Source of the DNA: Fictibacillus arsenicus
Lineage (GTDB): Bacteria > Bacillota > Bacilli > Bacillales > Fictibacillaceae
Length of the DNA: 64,000 bases
Reading direction: 5' to 3'
Assembly: GCF_001642935.1 (NCBI RefSeq)
Contig: NZ_CP016761.1
Coordinates: 3,162,001 to 3,226,000, forward strand
The position numbers and the translations under genes were made by a program. Below, in pieces: positions 21,748-33,082 of the stretch (its first letter is position 1; each line of letters begins with the position of its first letter). Under the pieces are notes generated by a model. It saw nothing but the letters and a program-made list of their open reading frames with translations. It was not told the DNA's origin and ran no database searches.

Positions 21748-23373
21748 TCATACGTTACGATTTACCCAGCTGATCAGCTTTTTAATCCTTAAGGAGAGGA
21801 CAGAAACCGAAACATCGTACAATCCAGCGATTGCTTTTTGAGTTGATTTACCTCTTTGCTTACGTGCCAAGTGGTCGATCGCCGCTGCGATTGCTTTTTC
21901 ATTATCAAAGATTCTTTCGCCCTTAACCTCTGACAGCTTTATAGCTTCTGACCAGTAAAAAAGAACTTGCTCATCAATTGCAGAGCCGCTTTCTTTAACA
22001 ATCTGAAGAACATCAAGTGCCTGAGTTAATAAACCTGAAGGACTCCCTACTTCTACGAGAGCTTCTTCATGTGCTAGTTTAACCGGAAATTCCGGATGGT
22101 GCTCAAGCATGATGTTTGCAGCAATTTCTTTTACAAAAAGAGATTCTTCCTTGCGCATACAAAAATCACGAAGAGTCTCGTAGGCCTCTTCATTTTTATT
22201 CCCTCTAAGTAAAAATAAATGCGTGATTTTGTTTTTTTCCAGCCCTTTACGTACATGCTGGATATGTTCCATCGCTTTGATCTGGCGGTCTTTTTTCGGC
22301 TTGTTCTGCTTGTTCGAGGGAATGCGGTACTGATAGTCTCCGCCTGACACCGTCAGTTCACCGTTTTGTGCTTTTTCCATATAAAATGGTGCAACATTGC
22401 CTTCTGGATCTAATTCGAGCACCTTTTTCCACGTTTTTAAAGAGAGTTCTTTATGTCCGAGCGCGTAATAAGAAACAGCGAGCATGTGTGTCGTTACAGG
22501 ATCATATACGAACGACGATTTCCTTAACGTCTGCAGCCATTTATTCGCATAAACATGCTCCTCTAAAAGACCAAACGTATTTCCGAGCTTGTACCTGTGC
22601 TCCGGATGCATCGGGTGCACCATTTTAAGCCGGTCAACAAGCTTTCCCCCAGGTTCGTCCATGCCTAAATGGAATAAAAAGATCGCTAAATTACATAAAG
22701 CGTTCAAGTTTCCAGGATTCTTATCCAGCACATCCTGAAGAACATCCATTGCTTCATCAAATTCACTTTTATAAAAATGCGTGAGAGCTAAATTATTGTA
22801 TGCTGCCCAAAACTTCGGGTGATTCTCGATGATTTCACGAAGCTGCTCTTGTGCAAGAGGTAGGTCTCCCCGCTCAATTGATTGTCTTGCCTCATCATGA
22901 GATTTGATCAGCTCCTCTTCAGTCGAAAGAGGCAGGCCGTTCGTTGACTTGCTGCCTGTTTCAAGACTGATCAGATCAAGCAATTCCTGCGTGTCATCGA
23001 CAAACTCACCGTCTGGATCGTATTGCATGTACAACAAAGCATGTTCTTCTGCATCAGAATACATGCCTAAATGAGCAAAATTGTTCGCAAGGAAAAAATG
23101 GCATTCTGACATATCAGATCCACTCTCGATTACGTGCAATAAATGCCTGTTGGATTCTTCATATTCACCGATCTCAGCAAGCGTTGAAGCCAGCTGACAT
23201 AAAAAAGAGGGCTCTTCCGGCTGGAAGGTCACGGCCCGCTCAAACATTTTTTTTGCTGTATATAAATCACGCCTGTTATAGGCTTTAATTCCTTTTTCGA
23301 AAAAATAGTCCCCATCCTGAATAAAGGGAAGAACGCGGCCGCCTGCTTCACCGGCGCTTTTTCTTTTATACAT
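21748..23373 (-). CDS. TPR-repeat protein (YvcD-like)
   Basis: 541 residues, soluble. Several tetratricopeptide repeats span about residues 25-330 (for example AKKMFERAVTFQPEEPSFL and AYNNLALTHFYKSEFDEA), a scaffold for protein contacts. The C-terminal part carries an HTH-like segment (STQKAIAGLYDVSVSVLSLR). Position upstream of trxB matches the TPR protein YvcD of B. subtilis. The molecular role is not known. Confidence 0.85.
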   Translation of the reverse strand: MYKRKSAGEAGGRVLPFIQDGDYFFEKGIKAYNRRDLYTAKKMFERAVTFQPEEPSFLCQLASTLAEIGEYEESNRHLLHVIESGSDMSECHFFLANNFAHLGMYSDAEEHALLYMQYDPDGEFVDDTQELLDLISLETGSKSTNGLPLSTEEELIKSHDEARQSIERGDLPLAQEQLREIIENHPKFWAAYNNLALTHFYKSEFDEAMDVLQDVLDKNPGNLNALCNLAIFLFHLGMDEPGGKLVDRLKMVHPMHPEHRYKLGNTFGLLEEHVYANKWLQTLRKSSFVYDPVTTHMLAVSYYALGHKELSLKTWKKVLELDPEGNVAPFYMEKAQNGELTVSGGDYQYRIPSNKQNKPKKDRQIKAMEHIQHVRKGLEKNKITHLFLLRGNKNEEAYETLRDFCMRKEESLFVKEIAANIMLEHHPEFPVKLAHEEALVEVGSPSGLLTQALDVLQIVKESGSAIDEQVLFYWSEAIKLSEVKGERIFDNEKAIAAAIDHLARKQRGKSTQKAIAGLYDVSVSVLSLRIKKLISWVNRNV

Positions 23374-23563
23374 ATACTAGTTCCCCCATCTACTATGTAA
23401 ACTCTTTACTTCTTTATCGTTCAGTTCACAAAGTTTTCAACCCAAAAATTATAACACAGGCGAAAAATACTAACACCCCTTTGACTGTAAATAATGTGCA
23501 GGAAACTTTCGACAAAAAATGATTGAAGCAGGTTAGAGATTGGAAGGACTGGGCTCTAAGCAT

Positions 23564-23635
23564 GCGAGCGGAATCTCGCTGGCGAGCATAAATTTCGCAG
23601 GACGAGCATAAACCCACCACGAGCGCGCATATCTG
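23564..23635. repeat. Degenerate CGAGC-based short tandem repeats
   Basis: Four CGAGC(G/A) motifs at 17-20 base spacing (for example GCGAGCATAAATTTCGCAG, ACGAGCATAAACCCACC) in the gap after hisIE. Irregular, so support is modest. Confidence 0.4.
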
Positions 23636-23644
23636 CTATAAAAA

Positions 23645-23678
23645 CAAAAAAACAACCGAGAAGTCACTCCTCAGTTGT
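23645..23678 (-). terminator. his operon terminator
   Basis: ACAACTGAG/CTCGGTTGT stem and TTTTTTT on the minus strand; the hisIE stop codon lies inside the first arm. Confidence 0.9.
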
Positions 23679-24315
23679 CCTTTTTTGTATGTCTTTCCTT
23701 CAATGTCGCTAAAACTTCGTCCAACGGTACCTTTTGCTCCTGCAAAAGCACCAATACGTGATAAAGAAGATCGGAAACCTCCCACTTCAGCTCTTTTGGG
23801 TCGCGATTTTTCGCTGCGATGATGACTTCTCCCGCTTCTTCCCCTACTTTTTTAAGAATCTTATCTACCCCATGTTCGAAAAGATAAGTGGTGTAAGCTC
23901 CCTCAGGCATTTCATGCTCTCTTTGCGCGATGATTTCCTGAAGTTCGCTTAAGATCGCGTATCTGTCCGGACTTGGTCCATCATTATTTTCGTCAGTACT
24001 ATAAATCGTCTCTGAAAAACAGCTGTACGTTCCTGTGTGGCATGCTGGTCCTTGAGGCTCTACTAAAACCACTAATGCATCCTGGTCACAGTCGTATCGG
24101 ATGCTCTTTACTTTTTGTGTATTTCCAGACGTTTCACCTTTGTGCCACAATTTTTTTCGTGATCTTGAAAAAAATACAGTTTCGCCGATTTCGACCGTTT
24201 TTTCGAGCGACTTTTCACTCATATATGCGACCGTCAAAACTTCTTTTGACTGATAATCCTGCACTACAGCAGGAATCAGCCCGTTTTCGTCAAATTTCAG
24301 CTTTTCCCATTTCAA
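23671..24315 (-). CDS. hisIE: Bifunctional phosphoribosyl-AMP cyclohydrolase/phosphoribosyl-ATP pyrophosphatase
   Basis: 214 residues. HisI domain first (about 1-110: [31 protein letters not shown] zinc ligands), HisE domain after (about 118-205: [20 protein letters not shown]). Performs steps 2 and 3 of histidine synthesis. Overlaps hisF by 4 bases. Last gene of the his operon. Confidence 0.97.
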   Translation of the reverse strand: MKWEKLKFDENGLIPAVVQDYQSKEVLTVAYMSEKSLEKTVEIGETVFFSRSRKKLWHKGETSGNTQKVKSIRYDCDQDALVVLVEPQGPACHTGTYSCFSETIYSTDENNDGPSPDRYAILSELQEIIAQREHEMPEGAYTTYLFEHGVDKILKKVGEEAGEVIIAAKNRDPKELKWEVSDLLYHVLVLLQEQKVPLDEVLATLKERHTKKDN

Positions 24316-25070
24316 CGTACAGACACCCCCAACTTTTGCAATTCTGACTTTAGCTCTCCGATTGATGTTTCTTTATAATGAAAAATGCTAGCGGCAAGAC
24401 CTGCATCTGCTTTACCTTCTGTGAACGCATCATAAAAATGATCCGCGTTTCCAGCGCCGCCAGATGCAATTACAGGAACAGTCACTGCTTCACTGACTGC
24501 TTTTGTAAGAGCAAGGTTAAATCCCGACTTTTCTCCATCCTTGTCCATGCTGGTTAAAAGAATTTCTCCAGCACCTCGCTTAACTGCCTCTTGCGCCCAC
24601 TCAGTGACTTCCCATTGGGTGGGTTTGCGCCCTCCATGTGTGTATACACGCCATGATCCAAGCTCTTCATCATGCTTAGCATCAATGGCAACTACGATAC
24701 ATTGGGCGCCAAAGTAATCAGATCCTTCTGTAATCAGTTCCGGTCTGAGAATTGCTGCTGTGTTCACTGAGACTTTATCAGCACCTGCTCTTAAGACTCT
24801 TTTCATATCTTCTAATTTGTTAATTCCGCCTCCGACTGTAAATGGGATGGCGAGTTCAGCTGCAACCCGTTCCACGACTTCAACCATCGTATCCCGTCCT
24901 TCATGGCTTGCTGAAATATCAAGAAAAACGAGTTCATCTGCACCTGCTCTATCGTAAAACCTGGCAAGCTCGACAGGGTCTCCTGCATCTACTAAGTTTA
25001 AAAACTGAATGCCTTTTACAACCCTGCCTTCTTTTACATCCAAACACGGAATAATTCGTTTTGTCAGCAT
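24312..25070 (-). CDS. hisF: Imidazole glycerol phosphate synthase, cyclase subunit
   Basis: 252-residue TIM barrel. With HisH makes imidazole glycerol phosphate and AICAR. Catalytic Asp residues in [14 protein letters not shown] and LLTSMDKDG; phosphate loops GGGINK and ASGGAGN. Start overlaps the hisA stop by one base. Confidence 0.98.
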   Translation of the reverse strand: MLTKRIIPCLDVKEGRVVKGIQFLNLVDAGDPVELARFYDRAGADELVFLDISASHEGRDTMVEVVERVAAELAIPFTVGGGINKLEDMKRVLRAGADKVSVNTAAILRPELITEGSDYFGAQCIVVAIDAKHDEELGSWRVYTHGGRKPTQWEVTEWAQEAVKRGAGEILLTSMDKDGEKSGFNLALTKAVSEAVTVPVIASGGAGNADHFYDAFTEGKADAGLAASIFHYKETSIGELKSELQKLGVSVR

Positions 25071-25801
25071 TACTTCACACTTCCTAACGCGTCTGAAATA
25101 GTAAATCTTCCAGTGTAGAGAGCTTTTCCGATAATTGCACCCGCAATGTTCCGTTCATCTTTCTTTAAGCTCACTAAATCATCGATCGAGCTTACACCGC
25201 CTGAAGCAATCACTTCTTTTCCTGTAATACGTGCGAGCTCACCAATCGCTTCTACATTAGGTCCCTGCAGCATGCCGTCTTTAGAGATATCAGTAAAAAT
25301 AAACGTTTCAGCGCCTTCTTCTACAAGTCTTTTTGCGAGATCAACCGCCATGATGTGAGAAGTTTCAACCCAGCCTTCAGTCGCAACAAAGCCATCTCTC
25401 GCATCGAGTCCGATCGCAACTCTTGAGCCGCCATAACGGTTTAATGCTTCTCGTACAAACTCAGGGTAAGATACCGCAGCACTTCCTAAAATAACGCGGT
25501 CAACACCGCTATCTAAGTAGAATGAAACGTCATCCATCGATCGAATACCGCCGCCGATCTGCACTTTTGCAGGCAGTTCTTTCGCCACACGAATGACATG
25601 TTCATGATTTACTTTTTTGCCGTCCTTAGCACCATCGAGGTCTACCATATGAATCCACGCGGCACCTTGGTCTGCAAATTGTTTAGCCATATCAAAAGGA
25701 GAATCACCATATACGGTCTCCTGGTTGTAATCACCCTGCAAAAGTCTTACACATTTTCCGCCGCGCATATCAATCGCAGGATATAGTGTGAATGAACTCA
25801 T
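25070..25801 (-). CDS. hisA: ProFAR isomerase (HisA)
   Basis: 243-residue TIM barrel paralogous to HisF. Amadori isomerase acting on ProFAR. Catalytic Asp in [15 protein letters not shown] and in [10 protein letters not shown]; phosphate loops GGGIRS and ASGGVSS. Overlaps hisH by 4 bases. Confidence 0.98.
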   Translation of the reverse strand: MSSFTLYPAIDMRGGKCVRLLQGDYNQETVYGDSPFDMAKQFADQGAAWIHMVDLDGAKDGKKVNHEHVIRVAKELPAKVQIGGGIRSMDDVSFYLDSGVDRVILGSAAVSYPEFVREALNRYGGSRVAIGLDARDGFVATEGWVETSHIMAVDLAKRLVEEGAETFIFTDISKDGMLQGPNVEAIGELARITGKEVIASGGVSSIDDLVSLKKDERNIAGAIIGKALYTGRFTISDALGSVK

Positions 25802-26439
25802 CTTTGTTTTCCCTCCTCAACGAAATGGCAAAAGTTTTTCAGCATCCCCATGCCTGTCTCTGAACTTTTTTCAGGGTGAAACTGCGTACCCATAATATGA
25901 TCGCGTCCAACAACTGCTGGCACTTCCACATCTTCATAATGGGCTGCCGCAGCTAAGACGTTTCTGTCATCTGTTTGAACGACGAATGAATGCACAAAAT
26001 AGACATACCCTTCATCCAGCCCTTTTAACAGAGGCTGTTCTTTTTGTAAAAAGTGAAGGTTGTTCCATCCCATATGAGGTACTTTATAGGATTTGCCTTC
26101 AGCTGTAACACCGCTAAAACGATCGACTTTTCCCGGCAAAAGTCCGAGTCCTTTCGTTAACCCGTTCTCTGTGCTTTCTTCAAACAGAAGCTGCATGCCT
26201 AAACAGATTCCCATAAGCGGTTTTCCGTTTTCTGTTTCTTTTTTTATAAAATCGATAAGTCCTGTTTCCTCAAGCTCATTCATCGCATCTTTAAAAGATC
26301 CAACCCCTGGAAGAAGCAAGCCATCTGTTTCATGAAGTTCCTCAGGATTGCCAGAAAGAATGTACGGCTGTTCGATTCTTTTTAATGCGGAACAGACAGA
26401 GTGAAGATTGCCCATTCCATAATCAATAATTCCGATCAT
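25798..26439 (-). CDS. hisH: Imidazole glycerol phosphate synthase, glutaminase subunit
   Basis: 213-residue class I amidotransferase. Catalytic Cys in [14 protein letters not shown] (about 80), His and Glu in GTQFHPEKS. Supplies ammonia to HisF. Directly abuts hisB. Confidence 0.98.
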   Translation of the reverse strand: MIGIIDYGMGNLHSVCSALKRIEQPYILSGNPEELHETDGLLLPGVGSFKDAMNELEETGLIDFIKKETENGKPLMGICLGMQLLFEESTENGLTKGLGLLPGKVDRFSGVTAEGKSYKVPHMGWNNLHFLQKEQPLLKGLDEGYVYFVHSFVVQTDDRNVLAAAAHYEDVEVPAVVGRDHIMGTQFHPEKSSETGMGMLKNFCHFVEEGKQR

Positions 26440-27033
26440 CTATAACATTCCTTTCGTTGAAGGCACTCCTTTAACACGCGGATCGATCTGTGTAGCTTCG
26501 TCCAGCGCTTTTGTAAAAGCTTTAAAAACCGCTTCGATCATATGATGTGTATTTGTTCCATAATGAACAATTACGTGCAGGTTCATCCTTGCTTCTAAAG
26601 CTAATTTCCAGAAGAATTCATGTACGAGTTCTGTATCAAACGAACCTACCTTCTGGCTTGGAAATTCTGCACGAAATTCTAAATGTGGACGGTTTGAAAG
26701 ATCGATTATCACTTGAGCCAATGTTTCATCCATCGGGACAAAGGCGTTTCCGTAACGCTTGATCCCTCTTTTATCACCTAATGCACCTTGAATCGCTTGT
26801 CCAAGACAAATTCCAATGTCTTCTGTCGTATGATGGTCATCAATCTCTACATCACCAGCTGCGTTCACCGTCAGATCGAAGTGGCCATGACGCGCAATCG
26901 CATCAAGCATGTGGTTTAAAAATGGTACAGGCGTCTGAATGTCAGCTTGCCCTTCTCCATCAATATCGAGGGATAAGCTAATTTGTGTTTCTTTCGTATT
27001 TCGTTCGATCGTATGCTGACGTCTATTTTCCAT
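26440..27033 (-). CDS. hisB: Imidazoleglycerol-phosphate dehydratase
   Basis: 197 residues, monofunctional HisB dehydratase. The two Mn-binding segments [16 protein letters not shown] and [11 protein letters not shown] are intact, as is [12 protein letters not shown]. Abuts hisD. Confidence 0.97.
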   Translation of the reverse strand: MENRRQHTIERNTKETQISLSLDIDGEGQADIQTPVPFLNHMLDAIARHGHFDLTVNAAGDVEIDDHHTTEDIGICLGQAIQGALGDKRGIKRYGNAFVPMDETLAQVIIDLSNRPHLEFRAEFPSQKVGSFDTELVHEFFWKLALEARMNLHVIVHYGTNTHHMIEAVFKAFTKALDEATQIDPRVKGVPSTKGML

Positions 27034-28305
27034 TTATTTGTCCTCCAGTCGGTAATCGACCGCTCTCGCGTGAGCTTCAAGTCCTTCTAAGCGTGCAAAC
27101 GCGGAAATTTTACGGCCGTTTTCTTTCATTGCCTGTTCGCTATAGCGGATCACACTAGATTTTTTCGTGAAATCATCCACGTTCAGCGGACTTGAAAAAC
27201 GGGCTGTTCCGCTCGTAGGAAGTACATGGTTGCTGCCCGCAAAATAATCACCGACAGGTTCAGAGCTGTATTCACCAAGGAAAATCGCTCCAGCATGCTT
27301 GATTTTACCGAGCAGGCTCATCGGATCTTTAGTCATAATTTCTAAGTGTTCCGGTGCGATCCGGTTAATGACTTCGGCACCTTCAGCGAGTGAATCAACA
27401 ATATAAATAGCCCCGTAATCTCGTACGGCTTGAGCAGCAATTTCTTTTCTTGGCAGGTCGTTAAGCTGGCTTTCTACTTCTGCCGCAACCTTTTCTGCAA
27501 GATCTTTGGAAGTCGTTACTAAAAATGCTGCAGAACGAGGATCATGTTCAGCTTGGGAAAGTAAATCAGCTGCAATATATTTAGCGTTCCCTGTTTCATC
27601 TGCAAGTACGGCTATTTCGCTTGGACCCGCGATCATGTCGATATCACAAACTCCGAACACTTCACGTTTTGCCAGTGCTACAAAAATGTTTCCCGGACCA
27701 ACGATTTTATCCGTTTTCGGTACGGTTTCGGTTCCGTATGCGAGCGCACCGATCGCTTGAGCGCCTCCCAATTTAAACATCCGTTTAACGCCAGCGATTG
27801 AAGCTGCTGCTAAAACGGCTGCCGGAAGCTTTCCGTCTTTCCCAGGAGGAGATACAAGTATGATTTCTTCAACACCTGCTACAGCTGCCGGAATGACACC
27901 CATCAATACAGATGAGGGATAGGCAGCCGTTCCACCCGGCACATAAACTCCCACAGAATCTAATGGTGTTACTTTTTGTCCCAGCATCGTTCCGTCTTCT
28001 CTTGTAAAAAACCAAGACTGGCGCTTCTGCTTTTCGTGATATTCCCGAATGTTTGCAGCCGCTTCAGAAATAATATCGATCATCTCTTGATCAAGAGATG
28101 CAACAGCTTCATCAATTTCCTCTTTTGTTACTTCAAGAGAACTCTGCGAAACACCGTCAAATTTTTCAGTGTAGTTTAAAAGTGCTTTATCACCTTCAAG
28201 TTTTACATTCTGCAAGATTTCTAAAACAGCTTTTCGCTGCTCTTCCGTATTTTGTTCAACACTTCTCTCTAACGTTTTCAATTCAGAAACAGGCTGGATT
28301 TTCAC
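27034..28305 (-). CDS. hisD: Histidinol dehydrogenase
   Basis: 423 residues. Oxidises L-histidinol to histidine in two NAD-dependent steps, with Zn. Signature: [15 protein letters not shown] context (seen as [14 protein letters not shown]), [21 protein letters not shown] and [14 protein letters not shown]. Overlaps hisG by 4 bases. Confidence 0.98.
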   Translation of the reverse strand: MKIQPVSELKTLERSVEQNTEEQRKAVLEILQNVKLEGDKALLNYTEKFDGVSQSSLEVTKEEIDEAVASLDQEMIDIISEAAANIREYHEKQKRQSWFFTREDGTMLGQKVTPLDSVGVYVPGGTAAYPSSVLMGVIPAAVAGVEEIILVSPPGKDGKLPAAVLAAASIAGVKRMFKLGGAQAIGALAYGTETVPKTDKIVGPGNIFVALAKREVFGVCDIDMIAGPSEIAVLADETGNAKYIAADLLSQAEHDPRSAAFLVTTSKDLAEKVAAEVESQLNDLPRKEIAAQAVRDYGAIYIVDSLAEGAEVINRIAPEHLEIMTKDPMSLLGKIKHAGAIFLGEYSSEPVGDYFAGSNHVLPTSGTARFSSPLNVDDFTKKSSVIRYSEQAMKENGRKISAFARLEGLEAHARAVDYRLEDK

Positions 28306-28946
28306 TGGACATCCCCCTTGTTTTCTACAAGTTTACGCATGCGTTCGACCAGTTCGTTAATTCTCATCGCATGAAGTCTGTAGCTTGCCGGGTTCACAAT
28401 GAGTCTCGATGTAATGTCTGCAATTTTTTCAAGCTCAACCAAACCGTTTTCTTTCAGCGTTCGTCCCGTGGAAACAATATCTACAATGCGGTCTGCAAGC
28501 CCAATTAACGGTGCAAGTTCAATAGAGCCGTTCAATTTAATCACTTCCACTTGCTGACCTTGCTCTCGGAAATAATGAGAAGCAACATTCGGATACTTTG
28601 AAGCGATTTTTGGTGCGACTTTTTGATAGTTCCCGCCTGGCAGACCTGCTACAGCTAAATAGCAGGCTGAAATCTTCAGATCAAGCACTTCGTAAACATC
28701 ACGCTCTTCCTCGAGCATTACGTCCTTGCCTGCGATTCCGATATCCGCAACACCATGCTCTACATATGTGGGAACATCCATCGGCTTTGCGAGAATGAAT
28801 CGAAGCCCTGCTTCAGGTGCATCGATGATCAGTTTGCGTGATTCTTCAAATTCAGGAGGCAGCGGATAGCCTGCTTGTCTTAACAGGTCGACTGCTTCTT
28901 CAAATATTCTTCCTTTAGGCATCGCCATCGTTAAAACTGTATTCAT
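28302..28946 (-). CDS. hisG: ATP phosphoribosyltransferase, short form
   Basis: 214 residues, the short HisG that lacks the C-terminal regulatory domain and needs His[17 protein letters not shown] at the start and the PRPP loop [14 protein letters not shown] are seen. First committed step of histidine synthesis. Start overlaps the hisZ stop by one base. Confidence 0.97.
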   Translation of the reverse strand: MNTVLTMAMPKGRIFEEAVDLLRQAGYPLPPEFEESRKLIIDAPEAGLRFILAKPMDVPTYVEHGVADIGIAGKDVMLEEERDVYEVLDLKISACYLAVAGLPGGNYQKVAPKIASKYPNVASHYFREQGQQVEVIKLNGSIELAPLIGLADRIVDIVSTGRTLKENGLVELEKIADITSRLIVNPASYRLHAMRINELVERMRKLVENKGDVQ

Positions 28947-30127
28947 TACAAGTCCTCTCCTTGCTGTCTTCCGATCAAATAATGAATTTCATCGAAACGT
29001 TTGCTGAACTCATCGACATTTCTAACACCAGATAGGTCTTGCATCACTACATTTCCGCCTTCTGATCTTTTGGATTTCGCCAGTTGCAGCGCTTCTTTTC
29101 TGCGTTCAGGCGTAAACAAAATGCATTGTTTTTTAATCGTGTCGTTCTTGCTTCCCAACGCTTCTATAAAATAATCCATTCGAATCGCAAATCCGATTGC
29201 TGGCGCTTTGCGGTCAAAACGACTCAAAAGGTCGTCGTATCTGCCGCCGCTTGCGATTGGCGCACCGATACCAGCTGCATATCCTTCAAACACGATGCCT
29301 GTGTAATAGCTCATATGGCTAAACAACGTAAAGTCGAAAACGATATTTTGTGCAGCATCATAATCCTGAAGCAGTTTGTATAACGTTTTGAGTTCTTCTA
29401 GAGCCTGCTGACCCTTGTTGTTGGGAGTCAATGCAGAGGCTTCATCAAGCACTTCAATCCCGCCTCTTAAATCCAGTATTTTTAACAAGCGCTGTGTATC
29501 AATAGAAGATAACGGAAGCTCTTTTACATGAGAGGTATAACCAACATAGTTTTTCTCATTGAGGTAACGAAGAAGCTCAGCAACCCTGCTATCGTTTCCT
29601 AAAATATCTGCTAAAAGCTCTTGAACGAAACCAATATGTCCTACAGCTACTGTAAAAGAATTGATTCCGCTCTTTTTGATCACTTCCGTCATTAAAGCTA
29701 GTGCCTCAGCTTCTGCACTGGATGTTCCCTCACCGATCAATTCGATTCCTACTTGTTCAAATTCAGCCGGTCTTCCACCTTCACGCTGCTGAGCACGGAA
29801 AACAGGTGAACTATAGGCAAGTCGAAGTGGATAAGCTACATTTTTCATGCTCGAAGAAACCACCCGTGCGATAGGCGCTGTCATATCCGGACGTAAAACA
29901 AGTGTTTTCCCTTCCATGTCGAGAAGTTTAAATAACTGCTGATCTAAGATAGCTGAAGCTTCCCCAACTGTTTCGTGATACTCCAGTGTTGGGGTCTGAA
30001 TGAACTGATATCCCCATGACTCCATCTCTTTTTTTATTATATTTTTGATATCTTCATTTTTTTGATAAAAAGCAGGAAGTGTATCCCGCATGCCTGCAGG
30101 CTTTTCAAAGACAAATGGTTTAGACAT
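28946..30127 (-). CDS. hisZ: ATP phosphoribosyltransferase regulatory subunit
   Basis: 393 residues, a class II histidyl-tRNA synthetase-like protein without the anticodon domain. Motif-2-like [13 protein letters not shown] and the histidine-A-like GGRYDDLL are visible. Pairs with short HisG and confers histidine feedback. First gene of the operon; its 5' leader of about 300 bases contains a 129-bp repeat. Confidence 0.96.
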   Translation of the reverse strand: MSKPFVFEKPAGMRDTLPAFYQKNEDIKNIIKKEMESWGYQFIQTPTLEYHETVGEASAILDQQLFKLLDMEGKTLVLRPDMTAPIARVVSSSMKNVAYPLRLAYSSPVFRAQQREGGRPAEFEQVGIELIGEGTSSAEAEALALMTEVIKKSGINSFTVAVGHIGFVQELLADILGNDSRVAELLRYLNEKNYVGYTSHVKELPLSSIDTQRLLKILDLRGGIEVLDEASALTPNNKGQQALEELKTLYKLLQDYDAAQNIVFDFTLFSHMSYYTGIVFEGYAAGIGAPIASGGRYDDLLSRFDRKAPAIGFAIRMDYFIEALGSKNDTIKKQCILFTPERRKEALQLAKSKRSEGGNVVMQDLSGVRNVDEFSKRFDEIHYLIGRQQGEDL

Positions 30128-30199
30128 TTTCCTTCATCCTTTTATATGTGAAGTTGTTATTAATAAGCTGTTTTCGTAAACGTTGTTGCTTTGGAAGTA

Positions 30200-30328
30200 G
30201 TTGATTTCCGCTCCAGGTTGCTCGCTTTCCGCGGGGCGTGCGGTGAGCCTCCTTGCGCTTTGCGCCATTAGGAGTCTCACCTGTTCCACTGATCCCGCAG
30301 GAGTCTCGCACCTTGCGCTCCAATCAAC
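30200..30328. repeat. 129-bp Bacillaceae-type repeat, copy C (in the his leader)
   Basis: Same length as copy A, opposite orientation (GTTGATTTCCGCTCC ... GCGCTCCAATCAAC). Located between the candidate his promoter and hisZ, so it should be part of the his mRNA leader. Confidence 0.85.
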
Positions 30329-30430
30329 AAATCAAAGAAGCATATTCAACAAAATGTTCAAAAGTAAAAGAGCTTTTATTAAAAACACTTTAGTTCGATA
30401 ATATACTACCATGATAAAGATTTAGTTGTT

Positions 30431-30459
30431 AGTGTACACGTACCCTCGAAACATGTCAA
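30431..30459 (-). promoter_or_regulatory. Candidate his operon promoter
   Basis: TTGACA-17-TACACT on the minus strand. No T-box or other known his leader motif is visible between it and hisZ. Confidence 0.65.
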
Positions 30460-30552
30460 CCGATACACCCGAAAATCTTGTAGTTAAGAAATTCGATTTC
30501 AGGGAATAGTATGTAAAAAATAATACATACATATGAAAGGATGGAATGCGTC

Positions 30553-31608
30553 TTGTTTAATCGCATCTTTTTTCTCGCCATCATAATTGGTGTGCCGCTA
30601 TCTGTTTTCGGCAGCATGCAGCATTGGCCGGCCGTTATTTTGTTTGTAATCTATTGTGCTACCATCGTTGCCCTGGCGGGTTATATGGGCCGAGCGACAG
30701 AAAGCTTAGCGATCGTTGCCGGACCACGGATCGGCGGACTTTTAAACGCAACTTTTGGAAATGCCGTTGAGCTTATCATTTCTATCTTTGCTTTAAAAGC
30801 TGGACTCATAAGTGTAGTATTAGCTTCATTAACGGGTTCCGTACTAGGAAACCTTTTACTCGTAGGAGGGCTTTCCTTTTTTGTCGGAGGATTAAAATTT
30901 AAACAGCAAAAGTTCAATGTTTATGATGCCCGTCATAACGCTGGATTGCTCATCTTTGGAGTTGTTGTCGCTTTTGTTTTCCCTGAGGTGTTTTCCTATA
31001 AACTGAACGATGCTGATTCACTCACATTAAGTGTTTGGGTTTCTGTTATCATGATTGTTTTGTACATTGCCGCATTGCTGTTCAAACTCGTTACACACCG
31101 CGGTGTTTATCAGACAGAACACGATGAGGGACATGAACACGAAACAGCAGAATGGAGCAAGATGAAAGCACTTATTATTCTTGCCCTATCTACTGTTGCC
31201 GTTGCTTATGTTTCCGAAAAATTGGTTCATACGTTCGAAGAAGTTGGAGAAACACTCGGCTGGAGTGAAGTATTCATCGGGGTAATCATCGTTGCAATCG
31301 TGGGGAACGCCGCAGAACACGCTTCTGCGATCATTATGGCTTATAAGAACAAAATGAACGTAGCTGTCGAAATCGCGATCGGCTCAACTCTGCAGATTGC
31401 CATGTTCGTTGCTCCAGTTCTCGTACTGATCTCGCTGTTCTTTGAGAAATCTATGGCGCTCGTGTTCACGCTTCCCGAGCTCGTCGCAATGGTCTTGGCC
31501 GTATTCTTGACCATTTCCTTAACCAACGACGGTGACACGAACTGGTTCGAGGGTCTGACACTATTGGCAGCCTATCTCATAATGGGTGTTGGATTTTATC
31601 TTCTTTAA
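30553..31608 (+). CDS. Calcium/proton antiporter (CaCA family, YfkE/ChaA-like)
   Basis: 351 residues, eleven or so membrane helices. The two CaCA alpha-repeat motifs are clear: GGLLNATFGNAVELII and GNAAEHASAIIMAYK, each with the ion-binding Glu. Exports Ca2+ in exchange for H+. An ATG at 30541 touches the Shine-Dalgarno, so the TTG at 30553 (MFNRIFFLAI) is the better start. Single gene with its own terminator. Confidence 0.92.
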   Translation: MFNRIFFLAIIIGVPLSVFGSMQHWPAVILFVIYCATIVALAGYMGRATESLAIVAGPRIGGLLNATFGNAVELIISIFALKAGLISVVLASLTGSVLGNLLLVGGLSFFVGGLKFKQQKFNVYDARHNAGLLIFGVVVAFVFPEVFSYKLNDADSLTLSVWVSVIMIVLYIAALLFKLVTHRGVYQTEHDEGHEHETAEWSKMKALIILALSTVAVAYVSEKLVHTFEEVGETLGWSEVFIGVIIVAIVGNAAEHASAIIMAYKNKMNVAVEIAIGSTLQIAMFVAPVLVLISLFFEKSMALVFTLPELVAMVLAVFLTISLTNDGDTNWFEGLTLLAAYLIMGVGFYLL

Positions 31609-31623
31609 AAAGAAGCTACTGGC

Positions 31624-31654
31624 GGTGAAGGATTTAGTCCTTCACCTTTTTTTT
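31624..31654 (+). terminator. Terminator of the Ca2+/H+ antiporter gene
   Basis: GGTGAAGGA-TTTAG-TCCTTCACC followed by eight T. Confidence 0.92.
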
Positions 31655-31919
31655 GCACTCTAAACGATTGTATTTGGAGGAAGTTTTGTCGAAAATCGTT
31701 TATATTTTAATTAACGTGCGATTAATTTTCATGACTAAAGTTGTTCATATTAGGTAAACAAAAATAAAATATGTACATATAAGGATCTACAGCTTTTTTC
31801 AAAGGGCACAGAGAGAGGCATGAAATTCTTAGTTCAAGTAAATTTCAGGCCATTATTAGGAATAAATATAATGAATCTTTGATAAAGTTTAGAATAAGGA
31901 CAAGTTTAGGGACGGTGCG

Positions 31920-32945
31920 ATGATGGAGAACTACATTTCAATTGGATCTTTTCCGGTGAAAATAGTTTGGCTTGCGATTCTTGGCTCTGCTTTGATCGCG
32001 TATGGAATATTGAACGTGAAATTAAGAAAAGAACCGGATAAAAAACAGCTTCTCGATGTTCTAAGTAATGCCATTGTAATCTGCTGGTTTGTATGGAAAA
32101 TCAGCTATGTGCTCTTGCATCCGGTTCTCACTTTTAAACAACCGTTTAATCTTATTTATTTTAACGGCGGTGAAACAGGTGTCGTTCTTGGAATTATTGC
32201 AGCCGTTCTCTATTTATTGAGATCAGCAGGTAAAAGAGAGCTCGATAGAAACCGAATTTTTTATAGCGGTATTTTAGGGCTGACGATATTCTTTGCGGTC
32301 TATTTCGGCGCACATTTTGCATCCGAAACAGTAGCAGCAGACGGGCTGATCTCTATATTTTTTACAATTCTAGCTTTTTATCTTTACACTTATGGATCAT
32401 TTCAGCTCAAAAAAACCGTTCTTTCTATGCTTGTGACTGCCCTTTTCTTTTCAGTCATTAACAATACTCCGCTTGGCGGCAAAAAAGAAGACACTGCAGC
32501 TGTTGAAACGGTTGCTACGGGTATAAAGCCAGGGAACAAAGCTCCGGATTTTGACCTTAAAACGATCGATGGAGAAACGATGCGGCTTTCTGATTTAAAA
32601 GGAAATGTCGTGTTTATTAACCTTTGGGCAACATGGTGTCCCCCATGCCGTGCAGAAATGCCTGAGATGGTGCGGTATTATAATGAGCACTCATCTGAAA
32701 AAATCGAAATTCTAGCAGTAAACCTGACTGATAGTGATTCAGAAAAAGAAGTGAAGCAGTTTGCCGATGATTATAAGATTAACTTCCCTATCCTGCTAGA
32801 TACAGAAGGCAAAGCCGGTAATCTGTACAAAACCGTATCGATCCCTACAACTTTTATTGTAGATAAAAAAGGAATTATTCGCGAAAAACACATCGGTCCG
32901 ATGAGTTACGAGATGATGGAGGAATTTGTGAAGGCAGCACAATAA
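31920..32945 (+). CDS. Membrane-anchored TlpA/ResA-type thioredoxin with multi-helix N-terminus
   Basis: 341 residues. The first about 185 residues have several hydrophobic helices (for example IVWLAILGSALIAYGIL, GVVLGIIAAVLYLL), then a linker and a TlpA-like thioredoxin domain (about 203-341: GNKAPDFDLKTIDGE, WCPPC at 239-243, PTTFIVDKKG). Likely faces outside and reduces or exchanges disulfides. ResA normally has one anchor helix; here the membrane part is much larger and faintly resembles polytopic Lgt- or CcdA-type partners. Its role is inferred only. Confidence 0.85.
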   Translation: MMENYISIGSFPVKIVWLAILGSALIAYGILNVKLRKEPDKKQLLDVLSNAIVICWFVWKISYVLLHPVLTFKQPFNLIYFNGGETGVVLGIIAAVLYLLRSAGKRELDRNRIFYSGILGLTIFFAVYFGAHFASETVAADGLISIFFTILAFYLYTYGSFQLKKTVLSMLVTALFFSVINNTPLGGKKEDTAAVETVATGIKPGNKAPDFDLKTIDGETMRLSDLKGNVVFINLWATWCPPCRAEMPEMVRYYNEHSSEKIEILAVNLTDSDSEKEVKQFADDYKINFPILLDTEGKAGNLYKTVSIPTTFIVDKKGIIREKHIGPMSYEMMEEFVKAAQ

Positions 32946-33006
32946 AAAATGGATCAAATAAGGAGCGTTTGATAAACAAACGTTTACATTTTTAATGAAA
33001 ATGAAG

Positions 33007-33055
33007 AAAAGCTGGTTTTCCGTTACCCTTTTAAGGTACAGGAACCAGCTTTTTG
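33007..33055 (+). terminator. Terminator of the thioredoxin gene
   Basis: AAAAGCTGGTT ... AACCAGCTTTTT with a long partly paired loop. Confidence 0.75.
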
Positions 33056-33082
33056 GATTAAAAGTGATCTCATCGCTAAAGA

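Noticed and set aside
30128-30430. His T-box leader
   Set aside because: No T-box sequence, specifier loop or terminator seen; the leader is mainly the dispersed repeat.
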